A stretch of 19,776 nt of DNA. Origin: an uncultured Clostridia bacterium (GTDB lineage Bacteria > Bacillota > Clostridia > Christensenellales > CAG-917). The translations under genes and the position numbers were made by a program. The stretch spans positions 1 through 19,776 of the forward strand of contig USGA01000003.1 in NCBI GenBank assembly GCA_900554085.1. The letters run 5' to 3'. How positions within the stretch are numbered: the first letter of the stretch is position 1; each line of letters begins with the position of its first letter. The notes under the pieces were generated by a model, which saw nothing but the letters and a program-made list of their open reading frames with translations, was not told the origin of the DNA and searched no databases. This document shows positions 6,897-14,604 of the stretch, one piece after another.

Positions 6897-8105
6897 TCAG
6901 AGAGAAAAGAACTCTTTTGCGAGGTCGGCGGGGTCGGAGTAGAACACACCCGATTCCGCAGCCGCTTTTTCGCTGTACACACAGCCGTTGCCGAGTGCCC
7001 TTTCCGAACTCCACATAAGGAAGGGTACGGGTTCGCGGGAGTGCGTGAGAATGGACACGGGCGTGAAATGGTCGGGCATAACGAGCATAGCGAAAGGTTC
7101 TCCCTTAGCCTTGAGATGCTCGTATACAGGTCGGATTATGCGCGAGTCGATGGCTTCCACGGCTTTGGTTTTCCCCTCGGGGTCGCCCTGGTGTCCGCAT
7201 TCGTCGGGGGCTTCGAGGTGCAGGAAAACGAAGTCGCAACCGTTGTCCAGAAGGTCGCAGGCCGCCTGAGCCTTGCCCTCGAAGTTCGTTGACAGAGTGC
7301 CGGTCGCGCCCTCCACGTCAACGCTCTTCATTCCCGTGCCGATGGCAATTCCTTTGAGCAGGTCGACCGCGCTGACCATACCGCCCGACAACCCGTAGCG
7401 TTCCTTGAAACTTTGAAGGGCGGGGCGGGTGCCTTGTCCCCAAAACCATATGCTGTTTGCGGGATTTTTGCCGGATAAAACCCGTTTTTTGTTGATAGGG
7501 TGGTCTTTGAGCAATTCGTACGACCTCTTTATGAAATCGGTCAGTTCTGCGGAGAAATCGCCTTTGGGCAGGTAGTCGCCTATTTTCCTTCCGCTGATGT
7601 CGTGCGGGGGAGTGAGCGTCATCGACGTGCTGCCTTTGCCTATTATCAGGCAGTTGCGGTAACTCACGCCCGCATAAAAGGCAAACCGCTCGTCGCCCAA
7701 TTTCTCGTTGAGGTAGCGGAAAAGTTCGCGCCCCTCTTCCGAGGTGATTTCGCCCGCCGAATAGTCGACCATCGTCTTGTCTTCGAAGTTCTCTTCGTCG
7801 CCGAGGGTGACCAGGTTGGTGCGGACGGCAACGTCGTCGCTTTTCATATCTATGCCTATGGACAACGCCTCGAGGGGACTGCGTCCCGTATAACACTCGG
7901 CGGCGTGGTAGCCGAGCGCGCCGAGGTTGGCGACGTCGCTGCCGGGCTTGAATCCGTCGGGCACGGTCTTGACGAGGCCCGTTTTTGCCGTTTTGCAAAG
8001 GAAATCAATCATCGGCTTATGCGCCGATTCGAGAGGCGTTTTGCCGCCGAGCGCGGGCACGGGGTAATCCGCCATACCGTCTGCGAGAATTAGTGCGTAT
8101 TTCAT
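6897..8105 (-). CDS. apgM: Archaeal-type cofactor-independent phosphoglycerate mutase (possible homoserine kinase)
   Basis: A 402-residue protein of the alkaline-phosphatase superfamily, group COG3635 (ApgM), which interconverts 3- and 2-phosphoglycerate through a phosphoserine intermediate. The N-terminus is typical (ILADGMADYP, with metal ligand D9), and PGSDVANLG carries the predicted nucleophile S56. Later metal-site motifs are HLEAPDECGHQGD and PDHFTP. Length matches the family (about 400). ATG 8105 is preferred to GTG 8111 because GAGGTG stands five bases before it and the GTG overlaps that site. Some bacterial members of this group are annotated or proposed as homoserine kinases in threonine synthesis. 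No thr gene is nearby, so the choice is open. It has its own strong promoter at 8121-8149. Confidence 0.9.
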   Translation of the reverse strand: MKYALILADGMADYPVPALGGKTPLESAHKPMIDFLCKTAKTGLVKTVPDGFKPGSDVANLGALGYHAAECYTGRSPLEALSIGIDMKSDDVAVRTNLVTLGDEENFEDKTMVDYSAGEITSEEGRELFRYLNEKLGDERFAFYAGVSYRNCLIIGKGSTSMTLTPPHDISGRKIGDYLPKGDFSAELTDFIKRSYELLKDHPINKKRVLSGKNPANSIWFWGQGTRPALQSFKERYGLSGGMVSAVDLLKGIAIGTGMKSVDVEGATGTLSTNFEGKAQAACDLLDNGCDFVFLHLEAPDECGHQGDPEGKTKAVEAIDSRIIRPVYEHLKAKGEPFAMLVMPDHFTPVSILTHSREPVPFLMWSSERALGNGCVYSEKAAAESGVFYSDPADLAKEFFSL

Positions 8106-8120
8106 ATTCACCTCGCCAAC

Positions 8121-8149
8121 ATCTTAATTCTTTTACCTGCCTTTGTCAA
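8121..8149 (-). promoter_or_regulatory. Near-consensus promoter for the phosphoglycerate mutase gene
   Basis: On the minus strand a perfect TTGACA (8149-8144), 17 bases, then TAAGAT (8126-8121). The predicted start near 8114 puts the GAGG ribosome binding site at the very 5' end of the transcript, giving a leader of only about ten bases. Confidence 0.8.
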
Positions 8150-8162
8150 ACCGTTAAAAGGC

Positions 8163-8191
8163 TTGCAAAAGACCCGTCGTTGTGTTAAATT
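8163..8191 (+). promoter_or_regulatory. Promoter for the GH127-like/PH-domain operon
   Basis: TTGCAA (8163-8168), 17 bases, then TAAATT (8186-8191), or TTAAAT with 16. The sequence CGTTGTGTTAAA (8178-8189) is identical to that in the hydrolase promoter at 3405-3416. It faces away from the mutase promoter, with 13 bases between the two -35 boxes. Confidence 0.6.
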
Positions 8192-8204
8192 TAGTTGAGT
8201 AAAA

Positions 8205-8225
8205 GTGCGCGCGTGCGTCGCGCAC
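8205..8225 (+). other. Hairpin of alternating purine-pyrimidine sequence in the 5' leader
   Basis: GTGCGCG (8205-8211) pairs perfectly with CGCGCAC (8219-8225) around a seven-base loop, just after the predicted transcript start and 13 bases before the ATG at 8239. Most of 8205-8230 alternates purine and pyrimidine. No Shine-Dalgarno sequence is visible between it and the start codon. Confidence 0.5.
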
Positions 8226-8238
8226 GTGCGGTGCGACT

Positions 8239-10203
8239 ATGGCAAAGGATACCGAAAATCCGTTCCGCCGCCTGCCCGTCGGAAGCATAATTCCGGAGGG
8301 GTGGCTGGGCAGACAAATCGAAATCGTCAACGCCCTTCAGAAACGTATGGGCGCGGATACCGCGTTGCTTTCGGGAGAGGCCTGGAAGCGGGGCGAGATT
8401 TTCCCGAGATACGTCCGCGGGCTTATTTTGCTTGCGGGAGTGCTCAACGAGCCCCAATTGCGCTCCAAGGCGGACGGTTATATGCACGCCATATTCGACG
8501 CCGCGGGCGAGGGCGGGGATTTCGCGCCCGCGGAAACCGACGGTGCCGCTCCCAAGACGGAAGCCGTCAAAACTCTTTTGTCGTATTACGAACTGACGGG
8601 CGACGAGAAGGCACTCGTTACTCTCAGAAAATTTTTCAAGTACAGATTCAACACTCTTTCGGTCACTCATTCGTGGTATCACGCCCGCGCCAGACTGCTG
8701 GACGAAATAGAGGCTATGGAAGCCGTGTATCGCACGGGCGATTACGAGTGGCTCAAGGACCTTGCCGAAGCGCTGAGGGACAAGAGCCCCGACTGGTTCC
8801 GCCTTGCCGTCAGATTCCCTTACAAAAAGGCCGCCGAGAAATGCATATCGCCTTCAGCGGTCAAAAAGGCGTTGCGCACGATTGAAAATGCCGAACACCC
8901 CCGCGAGACCAAGCGGTCGAAGCCTTTCACTCCCGAAAAAACGGAGGCGGAATGGAAGACGCCCTCGCATCAGTTTCTTGTGGAGACGGACGCGGTGAAT
9001 CTTGCCAAAGCCGTGAAATATCCTTGCACTTACGGCGCTTTTATTGGGGACAGGGAACTGAAGCGACTGTCGCTCCGTCTCATTGCCAATCTGGACAAAT
9101 TCCACGGCAACGCCACGGGAATGTTCGCGGCGGACAGACGGTTGGGCGGCACTTCGCCCGCTCGCGGTATAGACGTGGAAGCGGCGGTCGAAATGATGGA
9201 GTCCCTGCTCACCGTGCTCGAGAGCACGGGCGAGTGCGTTTGCGCGGATATGCTCGAGCAGATAGCGTTCAACGTCATAGGCGCGGCGGCGTTCGACGAC
9301 GCGTCGGCCGTCGAAGACGTGCTTATGGTCAATCAACTCGAGTGCTCGGTCAGGCGCAAGGAATTTTTCTCGTCGTACGCTTTCGGCAATGCGTTTGCGC
9401 GCGGCGGAATAACCCGCGGCGGGGTGGCTCTGCTGTCGGCTTATCCGCTTTTCGTGCAGTCGCTTTGTATGATGAGGGGCGCCGACGAACTCGACTTCTT
9501 CACCTATGCACCCTGCACGGTGAACGCCACGGTTCGCGGTGCCAAACTCTGCATAAAAGAGGAGACGGGTTATCCCTTCCGCAACACGGTGGTATTCAAA
9601 GTCACGGAAGCGGACGGCGACGTGGACGTGCGCATAAATTTCCGAGTGCCGCGCTATACGACTATGCAACTGATATCGGGCGGGCAGACCGTGGCTTCCG
9701 GGGCGGGGCTTATCTCCGTCAAGTGCACGCTTAGGACGGGCAGCACCTTTATGCTCAAACTCGACATACCCCTTGTTGCGGTCACCAACCGCGATTCGTC
9801 GTTGTCCTTTGTCAAGGGCAGCGTGCTTATGGCGTCCCGTCTGGGGTTCGAGACTTCCGCCAAAAACAGCCCCGCGGGAAGCGTGGCCGAAGCCAACGCC
9901 GTCAAGAAATGGAGTTTCTCTCCCCTTGTCGCGAAAAAAGGGGCGGGAGGCAGGAGAACGTTGTACGACAGCGAACAGACAATCGTCAACAAAATGCCCG
10001 AAAAGCCGTTTGACAGAGACAATCCGCCGTTTGAACTCCGTTTCAGGTGCAAAAACGTGCTCAACTGGGACTTTGACATCAACGGTTTTTCAGCCATTCC
10101 GCAGGCACCCAAATTTTCCGAGGAAGCGCTCGAGCGCGCTTTCGTGCCGTTCGGGTGCACGGCTGTAAGAGTGGCGCAGTTCCCGCCCTGTTTCAGAGGG
10201 TGA
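8239..10203 (+). CDS. GH127/DUF1680-like protein with altered active-site residues
   Basis: A 654-residue protein related to beta-L-arabinofuranosidases of GH127/GH146 (DUF1680). The opening PVGSIIPEGWLGRQIE matches the family's PLGSxxPxGWL start. The stretch at about 293-350 (GMFAADRRLGGTSP ... VEMMESLLTVLESTGE ... ADMLEQIAFNVIGAAAF) matches its core (GMFxxDExLxG...GTELCxVVEMM...). An alpha/alpha barrel would be followed by beta domains after about residue 440. Oddly, the family's ExC metal motif reads D312-V-E314, its adjacent Cys pair reads P425-C426, and the E of the family DE pair is R300. Classical GH127 chemistry therefore looks unlikely. No signal peptide is present. ATG 8239 lacks a clear ribosome binding site, but no better in-frame start is seen. 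A PH-domain protein gene follows after 18 bases. Confidence 0.8.
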   Translation: MAKDTENPFRRLPVGSIIPEGWLGRQIEIVNALQKRMGADTALLSGEAWKRGEIFPRYVRGLILLAGVLNEPQLRSKADGYMHAIFDAAGEGGDFAPAETDGAAPKTEAVKTLLSYYELTGDEKALVTLRKFFKYRFNTLSVTHSWYHARARLLDEIEAMEAVYRTGDYEWLKDLAEALRDKSPDWFRLAVRFPYKKAAEKCISPSAVKKALRTIENAEHPRETKRSKPFTPEKTEAEWKTPSHQFLVETDAVNLAKAVKYPCTYGAFIGDRELKRLSLRLIANLDKFHGNATGMFAADRRLGGTSPARGIDVEAAVEMMESLLTVLESTGECVCADMLEQIAFNVIGAAAFDDASAVEDVLMVNQLECSVRRKEFFSSYAFGNAFARGGITRGGVALLSAYPLFVQSLCMMRGADELDFFTYAPCTVNATVRGAKLCIKEETGYPFRNTVVFKVTEADGDVDVRINFRVPRYTTMQLISGGQTVASGAGLISVKCTLRTGSTFMLKLDIPLVAVTNRDSSLSFVKGSVLMASRLGFETSAKNSPAGSVAEANAVKKWSFSPLVAKKGAGGRRTLYDSEQTIVNKMPEKPFDRDNPPFELRFRCKNVLNWDFDINGFSAIPQAPKFSEEALERAFVPFGCTAVRVAQFPPCFRG

Positions 10204-10221
10204 CGGATTTCGGAGGGAGGA

Positions 10222-10791
10222 ATGCGAAATCTCGAGAGGGTTTATTCCAAATCGGAAAGGATTGTAGTCAGGGCGCGGTTCTCAGCCCTCGTTTTTGTCA
10301 AGGAAATTTTCCTTGCCGCCGTGCTCGGCACGGTGATAGCCCTGCTGTGGGTTTATGCCGCCGACATTGAGCGCGCATTGAACAAGTCGTTCGACGGCAC
10401 CGTTCAGTGGCTTACCCCGCAGAATCTCAGGTGGGCTCTGCTTGGGGCGGGGTGTCTCGTTCTGCTGGTCACGCTCTGCGAAGCGGTTAAGATGTACCGC
10501 AGGGAAATAATCGTGACCGAAGACAAGTTCGTTTTCAAACAAGGTGTTTTCAAAATAACCAGCGTTATGCTGCCGCTTGCCGAAATACGTTACATCGACG
10601 TGCATCAGAATCTGATTCAGATTGCTTTGGGTTACGGCAAAATACGCGTGATTACCGACGGCGAAACTCCGTTTGTCATCAAGGGGCTCGTGCGCCCCGA
10701 GAAATTCGCGCGCAAGGTTATGAAACAGAGCGGTTCTATGCGCGGGCAGGCGTTGCGGCCGCAGTTCAGTCTCTCGGCTAAGACCAGATAA
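10222..10791 (+). CDS. Membrane protein with bacterial PH domain (bPH2/DUF304, YdbT-like)
   Basis: A 189-residue protein with two membrane helices (about 24-46 and 69-91) followed by a bacterial pleckstrin-homology domain (about 93-170). The PH domain shows the usual order: YRREIIVTEDKFVFKQGVF, then IPL-like LPLAEIRYIDVHQNL, then LGYGKIRVIT. Such proteins are common in Firmicutes; some are linked to envelope stress or bacteriocin resistance, but most have no known role. GGAGG stands five bases before ATG 10222. It is the second gene of the operon starting at 8239 and is closed by the terminator at 10859. The start and domain are secure; function is open. Confidence 0.85.
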   Translation: MRNLERVYSKSERIVVRARFSALVFVKEIFLAAVLGTVIALLWVYAADIERALNKSFDGTVQWLTPQNLRWALLGAGCLVLLVTLCEAVKMYRREIIVTEDKFVFKQGVFKITSVMLPLAEIRYIDVHQNLIQIALGYGKIRVITDGETPFVIKGLVRPEKFARKVMKQSGSMRGQALRPQFSLSAKTR

Positions 10792-10858
10792 TTGCTCTTG
10801 CCTCGCGACCTCGGCGCGTCGTGCCTGAAGCGAACCAATCATTCCGTATAATAAAACT

Positions 10859-10884
10859 AAACCCCGCAGACGGCGGGGTTTTTT
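10859..10884. terminator. Bidirectional terminator between convergent genes
   Basis: AAACCCCGC (10859-10867) pairs perfectly with GCGGGGTTT (10873-10881) around AGACG, followed by a run of six T (10879-10884). The minus strand gives TTTAGTTTTAT after the stem, so it can serve both the PH-domain gene (ends 10791) and the minus-strand gene ending at 10904. Confidence 0.88.
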
Positions 10885-10903
10885 GTTGCGTTTTGACAAT
10901 GCC

Positions 10904-11821
10904 TCAGAAAAGCACCCAGTTGCCGGGGGAGACGAACAGCGCGCTTACGACGGCGAGCGCCAGGGCAAGGACCGGCAGATGCAGTATGAAGAACCACAGG
11001 GAATGTTTGCCGACAAAATTGAACGGTATGTTCCATTTGCCGTCCAGGAAGGGGAACAGGCTGCACCGACGCGCGTAAAGCAGAGGCCCCAGAACCGTGC
11101 CCGCGAAAAACGAGGCCGCATTGGGAATGAGAGAGAACAGGTCGCCCGGAGACAAATCGGCCTGGTCGTAGAAAAGCGACGGATTGCCGCGGAAATCCTC
11201 GGGCGGGAACACTATCCCGAGCCAAGTCGGGGTGTCGGCGGGAGGGGTATAGAAGAAATAGACGAAAACGACGACCAGAACCACGGCAACGCACACGGCG
11301 GAGCGCGCGAGTTCCGAGCGGCGACAAATAAGGTCTATGGCGGCGTAGGCGAGTATGCAGACCGCGTAGAAATGCAACACGCCGAAATTGACGATTATGT
11401 CGGGCATACTCAGAAATTCGGCGAGCGCGTATGTGACCAGCGAATAGACGATTGCCAGGGCGGCGAGAATTCCGCCTCTGCGGAAATTGGAGCGCGAAAA
11501 AGTGCAGGAAATACCCGATATGATGAAGAAAACGGACACCACGAGCGGGTGCAGTACCTGCCGTGCCTCGCTGTCGAAAAAGAACCAGTCGCACCACCTG
11601 CAGAATTCTGCCGTCGCGGAATCGCCGACCAGATATCTGCCGAACCAGGCGGGACCGAACACAAACGCGATAAGCATCGCGAGGTGGTCCAGCATCATAA
11701 GAATTATGCAAACGCCGCGCAAAAAATCCAGTTCCCACACTCTGGTGCGGGGACGTTCGGGTGCAAGAACGATTGAGGTGTTCTCGGTGATGAGCGCGGA
11801 AGCGTCGTGGGTCATCTGCAT
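10904..11821 (-). CDS. DUF1624 / HGSNAT-like membrane acetyltransferase
   Basis: A 305-residue polytopic membrane protein with about eight to nine hydrophobic segments. After a short cytoplasmic lead, RVWELDFLRGVCIILMMLDH matches the start of DUF1624, the family of the catalytic part of heparan-alpha-glucosaminide N-acetyltransferase. That enzyme passes acetyl groups from cytoplasmic acetyl-CoA across a membrane to a terminal glucosamine. The last helix has the expected GKHSLWFFILHLPVL pattern. The open frame extends to 11902, but that point lies inside the -35 box of the promoter, so the start must be ATG 11821 (or 11815); neither has a good ribosome binding site. It is divergent from a GH20 gene, which supports an amino-sugar role. 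Bacterial members are poorly studied, so the substrate is inferred. Confidence 0.82.
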   Translation of the reverse strand: MQMTHDASALITENTSIVLAPERPRTRVWELDFLRGVCIILMMLDHLAMLIAFVFGPAWFGRYLVGDSATAEFCRWCDWFFFDSEARQVLHPLVVSVFFIISGISCTFSRSNFRRGGILAALAIVYSLVTYALAEFLSMPDIIVNFGVLHFYAVCILAYAAIDLICRRSELARSAVCVAVVLVVVFVYFFYTPPADTPTWLGIVFPPEDFRGNPSLFYDQADLSPGDLFSLIPNAASFFAGTVLGPLLYARRCSLFPFLDGKWNIPFNFVGKHSLWFFILHLPVLALALAVVSALFVSPGNWVLF

Positions 11822-11873
11822 ATCGTGAGCGCCCGCGCCGATGAGGCGCAGACGGAGTTTCTGTGGTGTTACG

Positions 11874-11902
11874 AGGATAGCACAAGCGCGTGCGTATGTC
11901 AA
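11874..11902 (-). promoter_or_regulatory. Promoter for the DUF1624 gene
   Basis: On the minus strand a perfect TTGACA (11902-11897), 17 bases, then TATCCT (11879-11874). The predicted transcript start is near 11867, about 46 bases before ATG 11821. Confidence 0.75.
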
Positions 11903-11906
11903 ACGC

Positions 11907-11926
11907 GCGGGCGCGCAGTCGCCCGC
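11907..11926. promoter_or_regulatory. GC-rich dyad midway between divergent promoters (candidate operator)
   Basis: GCGGGCG (11907-11913) and CGCCCGC (11920-11926) form a perfect inverted repeat with a six-base spacer. Its centre (11916.5) coincides with the midpoint between the two -35 boxes (11902 and 11932). This is where a regulator shared by the DUF1624 and GH20 genes would be expected to bind. No regulator gene is in the window. Confidence 0.45.
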
Positions 11927-11931
11927 ACGTA

Positions 11932-11960
11932 TTGACCTCGCCGACTTGCTTTGTTATAAT
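11932..11960 (+). promoter_or_regulatory. Strong promoter for the GH20 gene
   Basis: TTGACC (11932-11937), 17 bases, then a perfect TATAAT (11955-11960). The predicted transcript start is near 11967. Confidence 0.85.
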
Positions 11961-11966
11961 GATACG

Positions 11967-11980
11967 AGGCGAAATCGCCT
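11967..11980 (+). other. Small hairpin at the predicted 5' end of the GH20 transcript
   Basis: AGGCG pairs with CGCCT around AAAT, starting at the predicted first base of the transcript, with the ribosome binding site (GGGAGG, 11988-11993) left free downstream. Such 5'-terminal stems can protect mRNA from decay; here that is inferred. Confidence 0.4.
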
Positions 11981-12002
11981 GAAAAAAGGGAGGAAATGCG
12001 TT

Positions 12003-13547
12003 ATGAATATTATCCCCAGACCAACAATCGTGAAAGAGACGGACGGCAAGTTCGTTTTCGGCGTGAAGAGCGCGGTGGAATGTCCCGTCCCCGCGGCGGT
12101 GGAACTGCTGTCGGGCGTCATTGCCGCTTCAGGGCGTGACGGAGTCGGCAAAATGAGTTTTGCGATTGCGCCCGTGTCGTCCGATTACGAAATGGACATT
12201 ACTCCCGACGGAATATCGGCGCGTGCTGCGAACGAATCGGGTCTTTTCCACGCGGCCGTCACCATCGTGCAACTGCTTTTCGCCTATCCCGACGGAATCC
12301 CTTGCGCGCATGTCGAGGATAAACCCCGTTTTGCCTACCGCGCGGTGTTGCTGGACGTGTGTCGTCACTTTTTCGACGTCGCGACGGTCAAGAAATTCAT
12401 CGACTCGATGGCGCTGTTCAAGTTCAATTATCTGCATTTCCACCTCAGCGACGACCAGGGGTTCAGGCTGCAGGTCGACTGTATGCCGAAGTTGCACGAA
12501 ATAGGTTCGGTTCGCGCCGAGACATTGGGCGACGGAAAGGTGCATAAGGGATATTACACAAAAGCGGAAATAGCCGACCTCGTCGCGTATGCGGGGGCGC
12601 GCGGAATAGAAATCGTGCCCGAGATAGACGTGCCCGGGCACATGGGCGCCGCAATCGCCGCATATCCCGAATTGTGGTGTTCGGGGCGTCCCATAGAAGT
12701 GCCCACGGATTTCGGCATACACGACAAGGTGCTTTGCGTGGGCAAGGAAAAGACCTACGATATGCTTTGGGAAATGCTTTCCGAAATAGCGGCGATGTTC
12801 CCGTGCAAACTGTTTCATCTCGGCGGTGACGAGGTGCCGAAACTCGGTTGGGACAAATGCGAGGACTGCCGAAATCTTATGCGCCGCGAGGGGCTCGGAA
12901 ATTACGAGCAACTGCAGGGCTATTTCACAAACCGCGCGCTCAGAATGCTGGAAAAACTGGGAAAGACCGTCATTCTGTGGAACGAGGCGCTTTTCTCGGG
13001 GCTGGTTGACCACAGCGCGATTATTCAGTACTGGGCGTTCGGAAAGCGTTCGGCGGACGCCGTGGCGAAGGCCGTGTCCGAAGGCGGGCGCAAAGTGGTG
13101 GTCAGCCGTTGTGCGAACTATTATTTCGATTATCCCTACGGCGTGACTCCGCTCAAAAAGGCGTATAAATTCGAACCCGTGCTGGCGGAATTCGGCGCCA
13201 ACGGCAACGACTGCGTGTTCGGCGTGGAGTGCACGCTGTGGACGGAGCACATCGCCGACGAGGAATTGCTTTTCCAAAGGACGCACCCGAGGGCGGCTGC
13301 CGTGGCGGAAAGCGGCTGGAGTGCGGCGAAAGACAAGGATTACGCCGATTTCGAGGCGCGTCTGAAAGCGGTACTGCCGATGTTCGATTTCTTCAACGTG
13401 CCGTACACGCCGCTTGGCAAGTGCAATCCGTCGCTGTTCGGCAGAATACGTCAGAGTTCCGCGTGGGGCGTCACCAACCAGAGCGGCGCCAATAAGGATT
13501 CGGCGCGCAACTGGCGCAGTTCGCATATGACTCCGCGCGACCTGTAA
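12003..13547 (+). CDS. GH20 beta-N-acetylhexosaminidase, cytoplasmic
   Basis: A 514-residue glycoside hydrolase of family 20, which removes terminal GlcNAc or GalNAc by substrate-assisted catalysis. Residues 1-110 fit the small N-terminal GH20b domain and 110-460 the catalytic barrel. It begins with RAVLLDVCRHFFDV and HFHLSDDQGFRL, both typical. The catalytic pair is D276-E277 in HLGGDEVP (H272 precedes it). WNEAL and ECTLWTEHI supply sugar-ring-stacking Trp residues. ATG 12003 follows GGGAGG by nine bases; the closer ATG at 11996 is out of frame. No signal peptide is present, so it probably acts on imported oligosaccharides. No clear terminator was found in the 180 bases after it. Confidence 0.93.
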   Translation: MNIIPRPTIVKETDGKFVFGVKSAVECPVPAAVELLSGVIAASGRDGVGKMSFAIAPVSSDYEMDITPDGISARAANESGLFHAAVTIVQLLFAYPDGIPCAHVEDKPRFAYRAVLLDVCRHFFDVATVKKFIDSMALFKFNYLHFHLSDDQGFRLQVDCMPKLHEIGSVRAETLGDGKVHKGYYTKAEIADLVAYAGARGIEIVPEIDVPGHMGAAIAAYPELWCSGRPIEVPTDFGIHDKVLCVGKEKTYDMLWEMLSEIAAMFPCKLFHLGGDEVPKLGWDKCEDCRNLMRREGLGNYEQLQGYFTNRALRMLEKLGKTVILWNEALFSGLVDHSAIIQYWAFGKRSADAVAKAVSEGGRKVVVSRCANYYFDYPYGVTPLKKAYKFEPVLAEFGANGNDCVFGVECTLWTEHIADEELLFQRTHPRAAAVAESGWSAAKDKDYADFEARLKAVLPMFDFFNVPYTPLGKCNPSLFGRIRQSSAWGVTNQSGANKDSARNWRSSHMTPRDL

Positions 13548-13688
13548 AATCTTCGCGCGGGTGCACGGCGCAGAACGATGTAGTCGACGCCGAAACGCGA
13601 AAACCCGCAATCTGACGCGGCGAAATGACAAACCGACAATAGCAACCGCTACCGCTTCGGCTTTTTCGGAACGTGCGGAAATATTAAC

Positions 13689-13694
13689 TATAAT
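13689..13694 (+). promoter_or_regulatory. Probable -10 box before the mutarotase-fold gene
   Basis: A perfect TATAAT stands 36 bases before ATG 13730. The region 17-18 bases upstream (TTCGGA, 13665-13670) is a poor -35 box, so an activator may be needed or the gene may also be read through from the GH20 gene. Confidence 0.45.
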
Positions 13695-13729
13695 CAACAC
13701 TCGACGACGGGTGTAAAATACGGTGGTAT

Positions 13730-14584
13730 ATGAAAACCGAAATTTACGGAAATTACGGCAAATGCGCGCGCTTCGAGCGCGGCGGCACCAAGGTGCTTGT
13801 CACCCTCGACCTCGGCCCCAGAATCATATGGTTCGGCACCGAGACGGTGAACTTCCTCAACGAAGACCGCGAAAGAAACGTCGATAAAGGCGGCGAATAT
13901 TTCGACGAGAACTTCGGCAAGGGAACGAAGTGGTATCTTTACGGCGGCCACAGGGTCTGGAAGTCGCCGGAGGACCTCGAGACATACGTGCCCGACAATG
14001 CGCCCGTCGAGGCGGACGTGCGCGAATACGGCGGCACTTTCACTTGTCGCGTTGCCAAGGGGCTGGATTTCACCCTCGACATCGAACTCGACGAAAAAGG
14101 CGCCTTGACCGTAAAGGACATCGTATCAAACAAGGGCGATGACCGCACTCTTGCCGTATGGGGGCTGACCGTTATGGCTAAAGGCGGCGTTATGGTTATG
14201 CCGACCAACGACCCCGTGGACGAACTTAATCCCGTGCAGAACCTGGTGTTCTGGCCCTACGACGACCCGCAGGACGCGCGACTTTCTTCTACGCGCGAGA
14301 GAATCGCGCTGAAGTGGGCGGACAATCCCGCGGCAATCAAAATCGGCACGTTCTCCAAGAAAGGCGTTGCGTATTACGTGCTGGGAGACAAGGCGATGAA
14401 GTGGGAATGCGCGCCCGAGGAAGGCGTGTACGGCGATTTCTGGTGCAACTTCGAGAGTTACACCAACAATCACATTCTCGAGGTGGAATGGCTTTCCCCG
14501 CTCCGCGAACTGCGGCGGGGTGAAAGCGCGACGCTTGTGCAGAAATGGAGTCTTGTCGCCCCGCCTGCGGAATTGCTGAAATAG
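13730..14584 (+). CDS. Galactose-mutarotase-fold protein (DUF4380-like)
   Basis: A 284-residue all-beta protein without signal peptide. The opening (NYGKCARFERGGTKVLVTLDLGPRIIWFG) and the block YLYGGHRVWKSPEDLETYVPDN recall DUF4380-type members of the galactose-mutarotase superfamily, which bind sugars in a large beta-sandwich. The second half contains a GTFSKKGVAYY strand and a Glu (ILEVEWLSPL) of the kind used by mutarotases near their C-terminus, but I cannot assign the catalytic His/Glu pair with confidence. It may be an epimerase, a sugar-binding protein or a lyase relative. GGTGG before the ATG is a weak ribosome binding site. Position after GH20 and before a PIG-L deacetylase gene suggests a role in glycan use. 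Confidence 0.7.
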   Translation: MKTEIYGNYGKCARFERGGTKVLVTLDLGPRIIWFGTETVNFLNEDRERNVDKGGEYFDENFGKGTKWYLYGGHRVWKSPEDLETYVPDNAPVEADVREYGGTFTCRVAKGLDFTLDIELDEKGALTVKDIVSNKGDDRTLAVWGLTVMAKGGVMVMPTNDPVDELNPVQNLVFWPYDDPQDARLSSTRERIALKWADNPAAIKIGTFSKKGVAYYVLGDKAMKWECAPEEGVYGDFWCNFESYTNNHILEVEWLSPLRELRRGESATLVQKWSLVAPPAELLK

Positions 14585-14604
14585 TACGAATCAGGGGTTT
14601 GGCG

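Noticed and set aside
10847..10852. TATAAT-like sequence just before the terminator at 10859
   Set aside because: No -35 partner at a suitable distance, and any transcript would end at once in the terminator.
11822..11902. 27-residue N-terminal extension of the DUF1624 protein starting at 11902
   Set aside because: The putative start codon lies within the -35 box of the gene's own promoter, so it cannot be in the transcript; the extension also lacks family similarity.
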